Shown: in pieces, positions 55,720 to 63,718 of the stretch
Layout of the letters: each line of letters opens with the position of its first letter
How positions within the stretch are numbered: the first letter of the stretch is position 1
NCBI RefSeq assembly: GCF_003752405.1
Contig: NZ_RKHK01000001.1
Span: 2,790,001 to 2,854,000, forward strand
Reading direction: 5' to 3'
DNA from: Bogoriella caseilytica
Lineage (GTDB): Bacteria; Actinomycetota; Actinomycetes; Actinomycetales; Actinomycetaceae
Length of the DNA: 64,000 bases
Notes under the pieces: model-generated
Database searches by the model: none
Seen by the model: the letters and a program-made list of their open reading frames with translations, nothing else
What the model was told of the DNA's origin: nothing
Program-made: the position numbers and the translations under genes

Positions 55720-55739
55720 TCCCCAATGAAGGAATCACG

Positions 55740-56543
55740 ATGTCCACCGAGACCGTCTCGACATACCTCAACCAGGTGACCCGCATGCTGGGCGGCGTCG
55801 ACCCCGCCTACCGCGCCGACGTGCTGGCCGGTGTGCACGATCATCTCGAGGCCGCGCTGGGTCCGGAACCGTGGCGAGAGCAGGAGGTTCGCCACGTACT
55901 GGATGACCTGGGTCCACCCGAGGAGATCGCCGCCGCAGCGCTGGACGGCCAGCCAACCATGACCGCCGAGCCGCCCAGTGCGATGTCGGGGGCATGGGTA
56001 CCTCCGGTGGCAGTCGCCCTGGTGGCCATCGGCACATTCGCGATGCTGCTTCTGCTCAGTGGCAGTTACGGTCTCGGTCTTGGTTCGGCGGGTAGCGGCG
56101 GGCCCATGTTCGAACCCGTGAGCTTGTTGTGGTCGTTTCCCGTGGTGCTGCTTTCCCCTCCGGCACCGCTGGCGCTCGTCGGCGCCCTGCTGGTCACCCT
56201 CTCCCCGCTGTACCGGGGAGTCGATCGTCTGGCTGCGTGGCTGGCGCTTCCTTGGTGCCTCGCACTGCTGGGCTGGGGAGCGTTCATACTGCGTGCCGTC
56301 GATGAGTGTGTCCGCACAGGGAGCAGTTTCTGCACTGGAATCGGTGCGGATACGGTGCGTCTCGGGGGTGTGGCGGTCGTGCTGGTAGCGAGCGTCGGCT
56401 TGGTCTTGCTTCTTGCGCGTCTGGCACGCGTGCGCACCACCGGCACCAGCGACGCTGGGCGGTGGTGGACGGCAGCGGGGGTCGTGCTCGCCCTGCTCGT
56501 CTCCACCCGGTGGCGCACTCGTGGACACTTGGCGCTGCGCTGA
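55740..56543 (+). CDS. HAAS-domain membrane protein, apparently frameshifted near its end
   Basis: A 267-residue reading frame. Residues 1-70 form a HAAS signalling domain (VDPAYRADVLAGVHDHLE and VRHVLDDLGPPEEIAAAAL), the PadR partner domain. Several hydrophobic helices follow (about 86-110, 125-150, 160-180 and 205-225). After GVVLALLVST the frame runs into a short basic tail, RWRTRGHLALR, and stops. Strongly hydrophobic sequence continues at once in another frame up to 56800, suggesting a frameshift around 56500-56520. A GAAGGA site supports ATG 55740. Confidence 0.75.
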   Translation: MSTETVSTYLNQVTRMLGGVDPAYRADVLAGVHDHLEAALGPEPWREQEVRHVLDDLGPPEEIAAAALDGQPTMTAEPPSAMSGAWVPPVAVALVAIGTFAMLLLLSGSYGLGLGSAGSGGPMFEPVSLLWSFPVVLLSPPAPLALVGALLVTLSPLYRGVDRLAAWLALPWCLALLGWGAFILRAVDECVRTGSSFCTGIGADTVRLGGVAVVLVASVGLVLLLARLARVRTTGTSDAGRWWTAAGVVLALLVSTRWRTRGHLALR

Positions 56544-56800
56544 TCCCGGTGGCTGTCATCCTGCCCGTGTGGGTGGTGGCGGTCGTGGTGCTCCTGCGCA
56601 GCCAGCTCTGGACGCGGTCGACGAAGGTGATCGGTATCGTGCTGCATCCGGTCCTGCTCGCTGTCACTCTCGCGGTGACCGCTCTGCCTGCCGCACTGAC
56701 CCCGGCGGTCACCGCAGTGGGGACGGCTGCCGTCATAGCCGGTGCCGTGGCCACGATTGCCGTGGCAGTCAGGATCTTCTTGACCGCCCGCCAACCATGA
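56510..56800 (+). pseudogene. Out-of-frame membrane C-terminus of the HAAS protein (or small separate gene)
   Basis: In frame 2 relative to the HAAS gene, about 96 codons encode alternating hydrophobic helices: TLGAALIPVAVILPVWVV, then a short loop RSQLWTRSTKVIG, then two further helices ending IFLTARQP. The segment makes sense as the missing last helices of the preceding protein. GTG 56510 could start it as an independent small membrane protein, but no ribosome binding site is evident. Confidence 0.5.
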
Positions 56801-56931
56801 TCCTCGGGTTCTTGAGACCGGTGCCCACCTACCCGGTGGCGAGATAGACCGTGTTGCTGGACTCGCCGTCGGTGAACAAGCTCGACATCAGGTGTTCCTC
56901 GCCCAAGGCCACCTCGCATGCCGCCGGATCC

Positions 56932-56945
56932 TAGGGTAGAGCCCA
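56932..56945 (+). promoter_or_regulatory. Leaderless promoter of the GntR gene
   Basis: TAGGGT (56932-56937) lies seven bases before ATG 56945, with no ribosome binding site. Confidence 0.45.
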
Positions 56946-57697
56946 TGTCAGCGACCGACCCGGCCCGGATGGCGCCACAACCATCGCCGCACTCCGCACC
57001 CGAGGCGGCGGGACTGGCCGCGCGCAGGTCGCTCCGCGATCAGGTGTACGACGCCGTATTGGACATGCTGGTCGCTGGACGCTTCGGCCCCGGGGAATCG
57101 CTGGGCATCGATCCACTCGCCGCGTTGCTCGGCGTCTCTCCCACGCCGGTTCGCGAGGCGCTGGTCCAACTCGAGGCCACCGGGCTCGTCACCCGCACGG
57201 CGCTGCGGGGCTACAAGGTTGCCCCGCCGATGTCGCGCACCACCATCGAGCAGCTCTTCGACGCCCGGCTGGTGGTGGAGGTCGCGGCTGCTCGCCACGC
57301 TGCCGAGAATCACGATGGCCTAGAACCCGCACTGCGCGCTGCCGTCGATCGCCATCGACAGCATGCGGCGGCCCTGACGCCGCCGACGGCGGAGGCCTCG
57401 GTCCAGGATCTCAGCGAGTACCTGGCTGCCGATCGCGCTTTTCACGACCTGCTCTTCCAGGCCACGCAGAACCCGTTCTTCCAGGAGATGACTCGGCACA
57501 TCTCCATCCACGGAGAGCGACTTCGGCAGTTCATCGCACATCGCACTCCGGATGCTGAGCAGGCAGTCGCCGAGCACGAGGCCGTGCTGGAGGCCATCGT
57601 CGGCGGGGATGCGGACCAGGCCGCGGCAGCGATGGAGTCGCACATTCTCGGGGTGCGCCAGCGCACGTTGCTCGATGCTGAGGCGCCGGGGGAGTAG
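56945..57697 (+). CDS. GntR-family regulator (FadR/FCD type)
   Basis: A 250-residue regulator. The winged helix (DQVYDAVLDMLVAGRFGPGE, LLGVSPTPVREALVQLEATG) is followed by an FCD effector domain with the usual Asp and His metal-site residues (TIEQLFDARLVVE, DRAFHDLLF, HEAVLEAI). It is convergent with the kinase/isomerase operon, 13 bp from its end, and probably controls it. Confidence 0.9.
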   Translation: MSATDPARMAPQPSPHSAPEAAGLAARRSLRDQVYDAVLDMLVAGRFGPGESLGIDPLAALLGVSPTPVREALVQLEATGLVTRTALRGYKVAPPMSRTTIEQLFDARLVVEVAAARHAAENHDGLEPALRAAVDRHRQHAAALTPPTAEASVQDLSEYLAADRAFHDLLFQATQNPFFQEMTRHISIHGERLRQFIAHRTPDAEQAVAEHEAVLEAIVGGDADQAAAAMESHILGVRQRTLLDAEAPGE

Positions 57698-57710
57698 CAG
57701 CGAACCGTGT

Positions 57711-58478
57711 TCAGTCCGCAGCCAGGCGGAGCAGCTCGAGATATCCGGAGAGGCTCCAGGCCGCCCGGCCGACGAACAAGCCCTCGACCGTTCCCAGCGC
57801 GAGCAGTTCGACGGCGTTCCCAGCGTTGACCGAGCCGCCATACAGCACCGCCTGGACTCGGTCCCCGAACTCGCCCTGCAACGACTGCAACGGGCCATCA
57901 ATCTCGGCCGTGTGCGGCGTCCGCCCGTGTTCGCCGATGGCCCATACGGGTTCGTAGGCGATCAGGACGGAGTCGAGCTCGTCGGAGCTCAACCCGTCGA
58001 GTGCCCCCCTGGCCTGATCGAGCACATGCTCCCGCGATCCTCCGGCTCGCTGGACGGCGTCCGGTTCGCCGACGCACAGCAACGGCATCAAGCCGTGGCG
58101 GAGCGCGGCGCGCACTTTCCACGCCGTGCGCTCGATGGAGTCGGCGAAGTGCTCACGGCGCTCGGAGTGGCCGATTTCAATCACCTGAGCCCCGGCATCC
58201 GCCACCTGCGGCACCGAGACCTCCCCGGTCCAGGCGCCGGCGTCCTCCCAGTGAGCGTCCTGGGCTCCGAGGAGAAGCCCGGCCGGCCGATCGCGCGCGG
58301 GGCCGAGTGCCTCATCCACCGAGGCCAGCGCGGTGTGCGAGGGAATCACGAAGGGCTGCACCCCGGCGTACTCACCGGGCTCATCCCGCAAGGCGGCGAC
58401 CAACCCCTGTGCGTAGGTCACGGATTCGGCCAGCGTCTTGTGCATCTTCCAGCTGGTGCCCACCCAGCGAGTGGTCAC
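57711..58478 (-). CDS. Triosephosphate isomerase-family enzyme (EryH-like)
   Basis: A 255-residue TIM barrel with the catalytic residues of triosephosphate isomerase: Lys11 (GTSWKMHKT), His104 (EIGHSERRE) and Glu176 (AYEPVWAIG). The GTSWKM opening, in place of GNWKMN, is the form seen in tetrulose-phosphate isomerases of the EryH/LerI group. Together with the RpiB and DhaK genes upstream it suggests isomerisation of erythrulose phosphate rather than glycolysis. The GTG start overlaps the rpiB stop by four bases. Confidence 0.87.
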   Translation of the reverse strand: MTTRWVGTSWKMHKTLAESVTYAQGLVAALRDEPGEYAGVQPFVIPSHTALASVDEALGPARDRPAGLLLGAQDAHWEDAGAWTGEVSVPQVADAGAQVIEIGHSERREHFADSIERTAWKVRAALRHGLMPLLCVGEPDAVQRAGGSREHVLDQARGALDGLSSDELDSVLIAYEPVWAIGEHGRTPHTAEIDGPLQSLQGEFGDRVQAVLYGGSVNAGNAVELLALGTVEGLFVGRAAWSLSGYLELLRLAAD

Positions 58479-58939
58479 GCTCCGGTGCCCTCGTAGGCGG
58501 TGATGGCCTCGACCTTGGGAGCCGAACTCGAGTCCGGGTCGAACTCGTGCCCGAGCCATTCCTGAACCAGCAGGCGTGCCACCTCCAGCCCCACCACACG
58601 CGCACCCAGGCAGAGAACCTGCGCGTTGTTCGACAGGACCGAGCGCTGGACGGAGTAGGTGTCGTGGGCGGTCACGGCGCGGACGCCGGCGACCTTGTTG
58701 GCGGAGATCGCCACGCCGAGCCCGGTGCCGCACACCACGAGCGCACGGTCGACCTCGCCGCGCGCGACCCGTTCTGCAGCCTCGATGGCCACGTTCGGGT
58801 AGTAGGTCTCATCGTCAGAGCCCGTGACGCCGACGTCGACGATCGTCTCGACGCGTGCGTCCGCCTCCAGCTCCTGCTTCAGTACCTCTTTGTAGGAGTA
58901 GCCGGCGCTGTCTCCGCCGACGGCGATCCGTAGTCCCAT
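58475..58939 (-). CDS. rpiB: RpiB/LacAB-family sugar-phosphate isomerase
   Basis: A 154-residue isomerase of the RpiB fold. [14 protein letters not shown] opens it, Cys70 lies in [15 protein letters not shown] and His92 in VTAHDTYSV. RpiB relatives interconvert ribose/ribulose 5-phosphate, but EryI/DerI members convert D-erythrulose 4-phosphate to D-erythrose 4-phosphate. The neighbours favour the latter. It is coupled to the TPI-like gene and lies 10 bp after the kinase. Confidence 0.87.
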   Translation of the reverse strand: MGLRIAVGGDSAGYSYKEVLKQELEADARVETIVDVGVTGSDDETYYPNVAIEAAERVARGEVDRALVVCGTGLGVAISANKVAGVRAVTAHDTYSVQRSVLSNNAQVLCLGARVVGLEVARLLVQEWLGHEFDPDSSSAPKVEAITAYEGTGA

Positions 58940-58949
58940 GGTTTCTCCT

Positions 58950-60656
58950 TCAGTCCTTGATGTGCTGAGCGAGTGCGGTCATCAGAAGTGCGAAGGAATG
59001 TGCGCCGGGATCGGGCGTGCCGAGGCTCTTCTCTCCGAGCACCCGGGAGCGCCCCAGTCGTGCCGTGATCTCGGCGGTCTCCGCTGCTGCGCTCCGAGCC
59101 GCACCTGCGGCCTCGGCCAGCGCGGCCTCCGGATCGCCGGTGGCGTCGAAGTGTGCACGGAGCTGCTCAGCGAAAGGCAGTGCGGCGTCCATCATGGTTT
59201 TGTCACCGGCCTTCGCGCCACCGAGCCTCTCCACGGCTCCGATGCCTGCAAGGAGCGCTGCCACCAGGGTCGCCACGTCTGCGCCGTCGTCGTCGCTGAG
59301 GGAGCCACCGACTGCCGTCAGGGCCGCTCCCCACAAGGCCCCCGAGGTCCCGCCGGCCGCCTCGGACCACGCAGAACCGGCACGGATGAGAACGGTACGG
59401 GCACCGGCACCCTGGGCGAGGGCCTCCTTCGCGGCTGCGGTGGCACCTCGTGATCCCGCCACCATGGCTGCACCGTGGTCACCATCACCGGCCACGGCAT
59501 CGAGCTGGCCGAGTTCCTCCTCGTGCGTCACACACGTACGGTGCAGCGTGTCCAGCGCCGTGACGATGGCTCCGGCAAGTGCGCGGGAACTCTCCGACGA
59601 CGAGGGGATCTCCGCCTCACCCGGCTGGTACACCGTGGTGCGCTGGGTGCGTTCTCCGGGTACCTCGCCGCGCCGGAAAGCCGGGGTGTCAGCCGGCGCA
59701 AGCCAGTACTCCTCGAGTTCCTCATCGAGAAAGACCAGCGTCAGCGACAGCCCTGCCATATCCAGGCTGGTCACGTGCTCACCAACTTCGGGGCGCACTG
59801 CCGTCAGGCCGAGCTCCTGAAGTCGCCGGTCCACCTGGCGGTAGACCACGAACAACTCCTCGTACTTCACTGTGCCCAAGCCGTTCAGTAGGACCGCCAC
59901 GCGCCCGGAATGCGCTTCGGGTGCCTCGGCCATCACGCCGTCGACCAGGAGATCGGCGATCTCGGCAGCGGTGCGCATCGGCTCCTCGCGGACACCCGGC
60001 TCGCCGTGGATGCCCAGACCGATGGCCATGGTGCCCTGCTCGACGTGGAAGAGCGGCTCGGCAGCGCCCGGCAGGGTGCAACCGTCGAAAGCGACGCCGA
60101 GCGAACGGGTGGCGTCATTGGCCTTCCAGGCCACACGCTCGGTCTCGTCGAGGTCCGCGCCCGCCTCGATGGCGGCCCCGGCAATCTTGAACACGGGGAG
60201 GTCACCGGCGATCCCGCGCCGGTCGCGATGGTTCTCCGCTGTGTTCGAGGCGAGATCGTCGCTGACCATGATGATGCGCACGTCCACGCCCTCGGCGCGC
60301 AGCTTCTCCGCGGCCGCGCCGAAATGCAGCACATCGCCGGCGTAGTTCCCGAAGCCCATGATCACGCCCCCGCCGTTCTCGGCCGACCGCGCCACGGAGT
60401 AGACCTGGGAGGCGGAGGGCGAGGAGAAGATGTTGCCGCAGGGGGAGCCGTGCCCCAGTCCTGGACCAACCCAGCCGGCGAAGGCGGGGTAGTGGCCTGA
60501 GCCGCCGCCGATGACCAGTGCGGGCTGGCCCGGGGGAGTCTCGGTGGAACGAACTACGCCGCCGTGGACGGCGGTCACGTATTGCGGGTGCGCCGCAGCG
60601 AAACCTGCCAGCGCCTCGGCCGGGAAATCCTCGGCCTTGTTGATCAAGTAGGTCAT
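58950..60656 (-). CDS. Dihydroxyacetone kinase-family protein, DhaK-DhaL fusion
   Basis: A 568-residue single-chain ATP-dependent kinase. The DhaK half (about 1-330) has [15 protein letters not shown] and the substrate-binding His217 (GLGIHGEPG). The DhaL half (about 365-568) has the ATP/Mg motif [10 protein letters not shown] and a Ser/Thr-rich nucleotide loop. Substrates can be dihydroxyacetone or, in LerK/DerK-type members, erythrulose. It leads the operon with RpiB- and TPI-like genes, which supports erythrulose. Confidence 0.9.
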   Translation of the reverse strand: MTYLINKAEDFPAEALAGFAAAHPQYVTAVHGGVVRSTETPPGQPALVIGGGSGHYPAFAGWVGPGLGHGSPCGNIFSSPSASQVYSVARSAENGGGVIMGFGNYAGDVLHFGAAAEKLRAEGVDVRIIMVSDDLASNTAENHRDRRGIAGDLPVFKIAGAAIEAGADLDETERVAWKANDATRSLGVAFDGCTLPGAAEPLFHVEQGTMAIGLGIHGEPGVREEPMRTAAEIADLLVDGVMAEAPEAHSGRVAVLLNGLGTVKYEELFVVYRQVDRRLQELGLTAVRPEVGEHVTSLDMAGLSLTLVFLDEELEEYWLAPADTPAFRRGEVPGERTQRTTVYQPGEAEIPSSSESSRALAGAIVTALDTLHRTCVTHEEELGQLDAVAGDGDHGAAMVAGSRGATAAAKEALAQGAGARTVLIRAGSAWSEAAGGTSGALWGAALTAVGGSLSDDDGADVATLVAALLAGIGAVERLGGAKAGDKTMMDAALPFAEQLRAHFDATGDPEAALAEAAGAARSAAAETAEITARLGRSRVLGEKSLGTPDPGAHSFALLMTALAQHIKD

Positions 60657-60729
60657 GACTCTTCCTCGGGCGTCGTTGGCCGGGGCGGGGCCGGGTGGGG
60701 CGGCGGAATCGTTGCTTCGAGCCTGTCAC

Positions 60730-60770
60730 GTTGACGTGAGAGCTGCCACTGTCAACTATCATATAGGATA
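60730..60770. promoter_or_regulatory. Divergent promoter region with two dyads
   Basis: GTTGAC (60730-60735) and GTCAAC (60751-60756) are inverted with 15 bases between. Directly beside lies TATC-ATATAG-GATA (60757-60770), an AT-rich dyad in very GC-rich DNA. TTGACG (60731) and TATCAT (60757) resemble promoter elements, but their spacing is 20. The region separates the kinase operon from the isomerase gene and probably binds a GntR regulator. Confidence 0.45.
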
Positions 60771-60792
60771 TTGCCTACTGAGAAGGACGAGG

Positions 60793-61713
60793 ATGTTCAC
60801 TGCAGAAACGTGGCCGATCGCCTGCAATATGCTGCCCTTCGGCTCGCGCGCCGCAGACGGCAGCCCGATCGTCGAAGCGCCCGCGAGTACTTGGGCCCGC
60901 CAGCTCCGGCAAGTGCGTGAGTTGGGCTTCGAGCACATCGACCCCTCTGATGCGTGGTTGCCGATCGCGGCCCTCTCCGATGCGCGGCTGAAGGAGTTCG
61001 AGACCGTCCTCGACGATGAAGGCCTGGCCATCGGCTCGATCTCGATGACCCGGAGTTCAGTCGTTGATGTGGCCAACGGCGAGGAGAACCTGCGACTGGC
61101 GCATCGCCTGATCGATCTCGCCCCGCACTTCGGCGTTCCCGTGGTGAACACCGGATTCATGCAGGCCCTGACCCCGGCGCAGCAACAGGCGCTGTGGTTC
61201 TGGCTCGCCGAGGGGCACGTGGACGATCCGCAGCTCCGCCCCCTGGCCGTGGCGCGCATTCGCGAGCTCGGCGAGCATGCCGCCGCCAATGGCATCGAGG
61301 TGAGTCTGGAGATGTACGAGGACACCTACGTCGGTACTCCGGAGGAAGCGATCAGCTTCCTCAAGGACGTCGATCACCCGGCGGTGGGGTTGAACCCGGA
61401 CCTGGGCAACCTGGTCCGCCTGCACCGCCCCATCCCCAAGTGGGAGGACATGTACGCCGCCGTCCTGCCCTACGCGAACTTCTGGCATATCAAGAACTAC
61501 CTCCGCGACGAGGACCCGGCCACCGGTTCCTATGCCTCCGCCCCCGTGCCGTTGAAGTACGGGATCATCAACTACCGCGCCGTGATCCGGCAGGCGGTGG
61601 AGCTTGGGTACACCGGCGTGTTCTGCTGCGAGCACTACGGCAGCGACTCTCTCGGGGTGGCCGCCGAGAACCGTGACTACATCCGCCAGGTGCTCAGCTC
61701 GGCACTGCGATAA
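60793..61713 (+). CDS. Xylose isomerase-like sugar (phosphate) isomerase/epimerase
   Basis: A 306-residue AP-endonuclease-2/xylose-isomerase-type TIM barrel. The likely divalent metal ligands are Glu173 (SLEMYED), Asp203 (GLNPDLGN), His232 (FWHIKNY) and Glu280 (CCEHYGSD). A GAAGGACGAGG site precedes ATG 60793. Proteins of this fold include EryC-type tetrulose-phosphate epimerases and many sugar-acid isomerases. Its divergent position next to the kinase/isomerase operon suggests the same pathway. Confidence 0.85.
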   Translation: MFTAETWPIACNMLPFGSRAADGSPIVEAPASTWARQLRQVRELGFEHIDPSDAWLPIAALSDARLKEFETVLDDEGLAIGSISMTRSSVVDVANGEENLRLAHRLIDLAPHFGVPVVNTGFMQALTPAQQQALWFWLAEGHVDDPQLRPLAVARIRELGEHAAANGIEVSLEMYEDTYVGTPEEAISFLKDVDHPAVGLNPDLGNLVRLHRPIPKWEDMYAAVLPYANFWHIKNYLRDEDPATGSYASAPVPLKYGIINYRAVIRQAVELGYTGVFCCEHYGSDSLGVAAENRDYIRQVLSSALR

Positions 61714-61730
61714 GTGAGGAGCAACAATCC

Positions 61731-62693
61731 ATGCGACCAATCTCCACAGCCACGGTGGTCGGTGCCGGATACATGGGTGGTGGTATCGCGCAGAGCCTCG
61801 CCTTGGCCGGCCTGCAGGTGCGCATCGTCGACACGGATCCTGAGGCGACCCAGGCCGGCCTCGCCCGATTGCTCCGTGAGGCTCAGGACTTCGAGGACCA
61901 GGGCCTGTACAGATCCGGCTCGACCGAGACCATCCGTGCCCATCTCACGGCAGGAGACTCCCTGGCCGGCGCCGTGGCGGATGTCGACTTCATCGAGGAA
62001 GCAGTATTCGAAAGCCCGGAGGTGAAGACGGTCGTGCTGGCGGAGATCTCCGCTCACGCTCGCCCTGACGCCATCATCGGGACGAACACCTCCACGATCC
62101 CGGTCCGGGTGCTCGCACCCTCCGTACAGCACCCTGAACGATTCCTCACCGTGCACTACTCCAACCCGGCGCCCTTCATCCCCGGCGTCGAACTCGTGGC
62201 CGGGGAGGCGACGGCGCCTGAGGTGGTCGAGGCGGTCAAGGAACTGCTGGTGCGGACCGGCCGTCAAGGTGCACAGGTCGCCGACGTGCCGGGGATGGTG
62301 CTGAACCGTTTGCAGTACGCCTTGCTGAAGGAAGCGTGTTCCGTGGTCGAGGAGGGGGTGGCGACGACGGAGGATGTGGACACCATCGTGCGCACCACCT
62401 TTGGCTTCCGCCTCGGTTTCTTTGGCCCCTTCGCTATCGCCGATCAAGCCGGACTGGACGTCTACCAGAAGGCCTTCGGGATCATCGAGGAGGCCTTCGG
62501 TGAACGCCTGGGCACTCCGCGACTGATCTCCGATGCCGTCGAATCCGGTCGGTACGGGGTGAAGAACGGCAAGGGGCTGGCCGCAGACTACGACGACGAC
62601 ACTCGCGAAGCGCTGATCGCCTACCGCAACAAGGCCTACTCGAAAATGGGGGAGTTGCTCCGCGAGCTGGGCCCGGCACCGCGCCGCAGCTGA
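61731..62693 (+). CDS. 3-hydroxyacyl-CoA dehydrogenase-like NAD-dependent dehydrogenase
   Basis: A 320-residue two-domain dehydrogenase. VVGAGYMGGGIAQSLALAG is the Rossmann motif, TVHYSNPAPFIPGVELV holds the catalytic His and Asn, and NRLQYALLKEACSVVEEG opens the C-terminal helical domain. The family includes L-gulonate 3-dehydrogenase and carnitine dehydrogenase as well as fatty-acid enzymes. Here, 17 bp after a sugar isomerase, oxidation of a sugar acid or polyol is more likely than beta-oxidation. A GTGAGGAGC site precedes it. Confidence 0.85.
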   Translation: MRPISTATVVGAGYMGGGIAQSLALAGLQVRIVDTDPEATQAGLARLLREAQDFEDQGLYRSGSTETIRAHLTAGDSLAGAVADVDFIEEAVFESPEVKTVVLAEISAHARPDAIIGTNTSTIPVRVLAPSVQHPERFLTVHYSNPAPFIPGVELVAGEATAPEVVEAVKELLVRTGRQGAQVADVPGMVLNRLQYALLKEACSVVEEGVATTEDVDTIVRTTFGFRLGFFGPFAIADQAGLDVYQKAFGIIEEAFGERLGTPRLISDAVESGRYGVKNGKGLAADYDDDTREALIAYRNKAYSKMGELLRELGPAPRRS

Positions 62694-62879
62694 CGCAGAT
62701 CGGCCCACACAGCCCATCAGTGGGTTGCCTGAGCTCCCTGACCCACCTACCCTTTCGCGTTTGTGCTCACTCGACGTCGCTACGAACCGCGAGACGGCGA
62801 AGTGGAGCAACGCTTGCCGAGCACAAGCGCAAAGGTGCCCGCGCCAGGCACTGGTGTGGGCATGTGGCTGGTCCGGCCC
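62694..62879. other. Noncoding gap with long inverted repeat
   Basis: CCTTTCGCGTTTGTGCTC (62751-62768) pairs with GAGCACAAGCGCAAAGG (62819-62835) apart from one bulge and one G-T pair. The 50-base loop holds a smaller CGTCGC/GCGAGACG hairpin. No coding frame is convincing. It may be a terminator, a structured RNA or a remnant of a repeated element. Confidence 0.45.
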
Positions 62880-63554
62880 TTACTGCTCTGGTAGCTCCAG
62901 CTCACTCAGGCGCGAGTACGCACCACTCATGTGCTTCTGAGCAGCTACCCGCGCGGCGGCCGGGTCGCCACTGGCCAGCACGGTGCGCAGTTCGTGGTGC
63001 TCGGGGTACCCCACGGTGGGGAAGTCCGGGAAGTTGATGTTGCGGGTGAGCAGGAAGAAGGACACCTGGCTGCGGATCGAGGTCCACACCCAACTCAGGC
63101 GGGTGTGGTCGGCCGCACGGTAGATGACGTCGTGAAAGGCGAGGTCCAGCCGCACGGCGTCCTGTGGCTTGACGCTGCCCGAGGTCACCTTCATCTCGGC
63201 GAGCACCTCGTCGAGTTCGGCGAAGTGCTCCGGGGTCATCCGGGTGGCCGCGCGCTCTGCGGCCAGCGCCTCGAGCGCCGCTCGCAGGGTGTGCACCTCC
63301 TCGACGTCGCGTTTGGTGAGCACGCTGACAAAAGCGCCGCGATGGCGCCGGATCTCGATCTGCCCCTCGCGGGCTAGCAGTGCGAGCGCCTCCCGTACCG
63401 GGCCGCGGCTGACCTTGAGCTGAGAGGCGAGCTCGAGTTCACGGAGGTGCTCGCCAGGTTGGAGTTCCCCGCTGGCCATCTTGTCGCGCAACACCTGCAC
63501 CACGTGGTCACTCAGGGCTGCTCGGGGGGCCTCCACGGATGACGCCATCGTCAT
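62880..63554 (-). CDS. GntR-family regulator (FCD type)
   Basis: A 224-residue regulator with wHTH (LKVSRGPVREALALLAREGQ) and an FCD effector domain (VHTLRAALEALAAERA, DLAFHDVIYRAAD, HHELRTVL). The start ATG 63554 has AGAAGGG just upstream; ATG 63548 is possible. It is divergent from a beta-xylosidase gene with a palindromic operator between them, so it likely represses a pentoside-use gene set. Confidence 0.9.
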   Translation of the reverse strand: MTMASSVEAPRAALSDHVVQVLRDKMASGELQPGEHLRELELASQLKVSRGPVREALALLAREGQIEIRRHRGAFVSVLTKRDVEEVHTLRAALEALAAERAATRMTPEHFAELDEVLAEMKVTSGSVKPQDAVRLDLAFHDVIYRAADHTRLSWVWTSIRSQVSFFLLTRNINFPDFPTVGYPEHHELRTVLASGDPAAARVAAQKHMSGAYSRLSELELPEQ

Positions 63555-63626
63555 GTTCCCTTCTCTACGTCGCGTGCCGGCATCACCGCATGATGGCAGG
63601 CATTCGCCAGGTCCGACAGTCATTGG

Positions 63627-63642
63627 AGATTGTTGACAATCT
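63627..63642. promoter_or_regulatory. Perfect GntR/FCD-type operator
   Basis: AGATTG-TTGA-CAATCT is a perfect 16-bp dyad containing ATTGTNNACAAT, a form known for FCD-type GntR operators. It lies between the GntR gene and the divergent GH39 gene. Confidence 0.65.
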
Positions 63643-63718
63643 GCAATCTACTCCCTAGTGTTCCCCGCAACCCGTCGATGACGACGGTCCCGAACACTTC
63701 GGAAGGGTGCACGACGAC

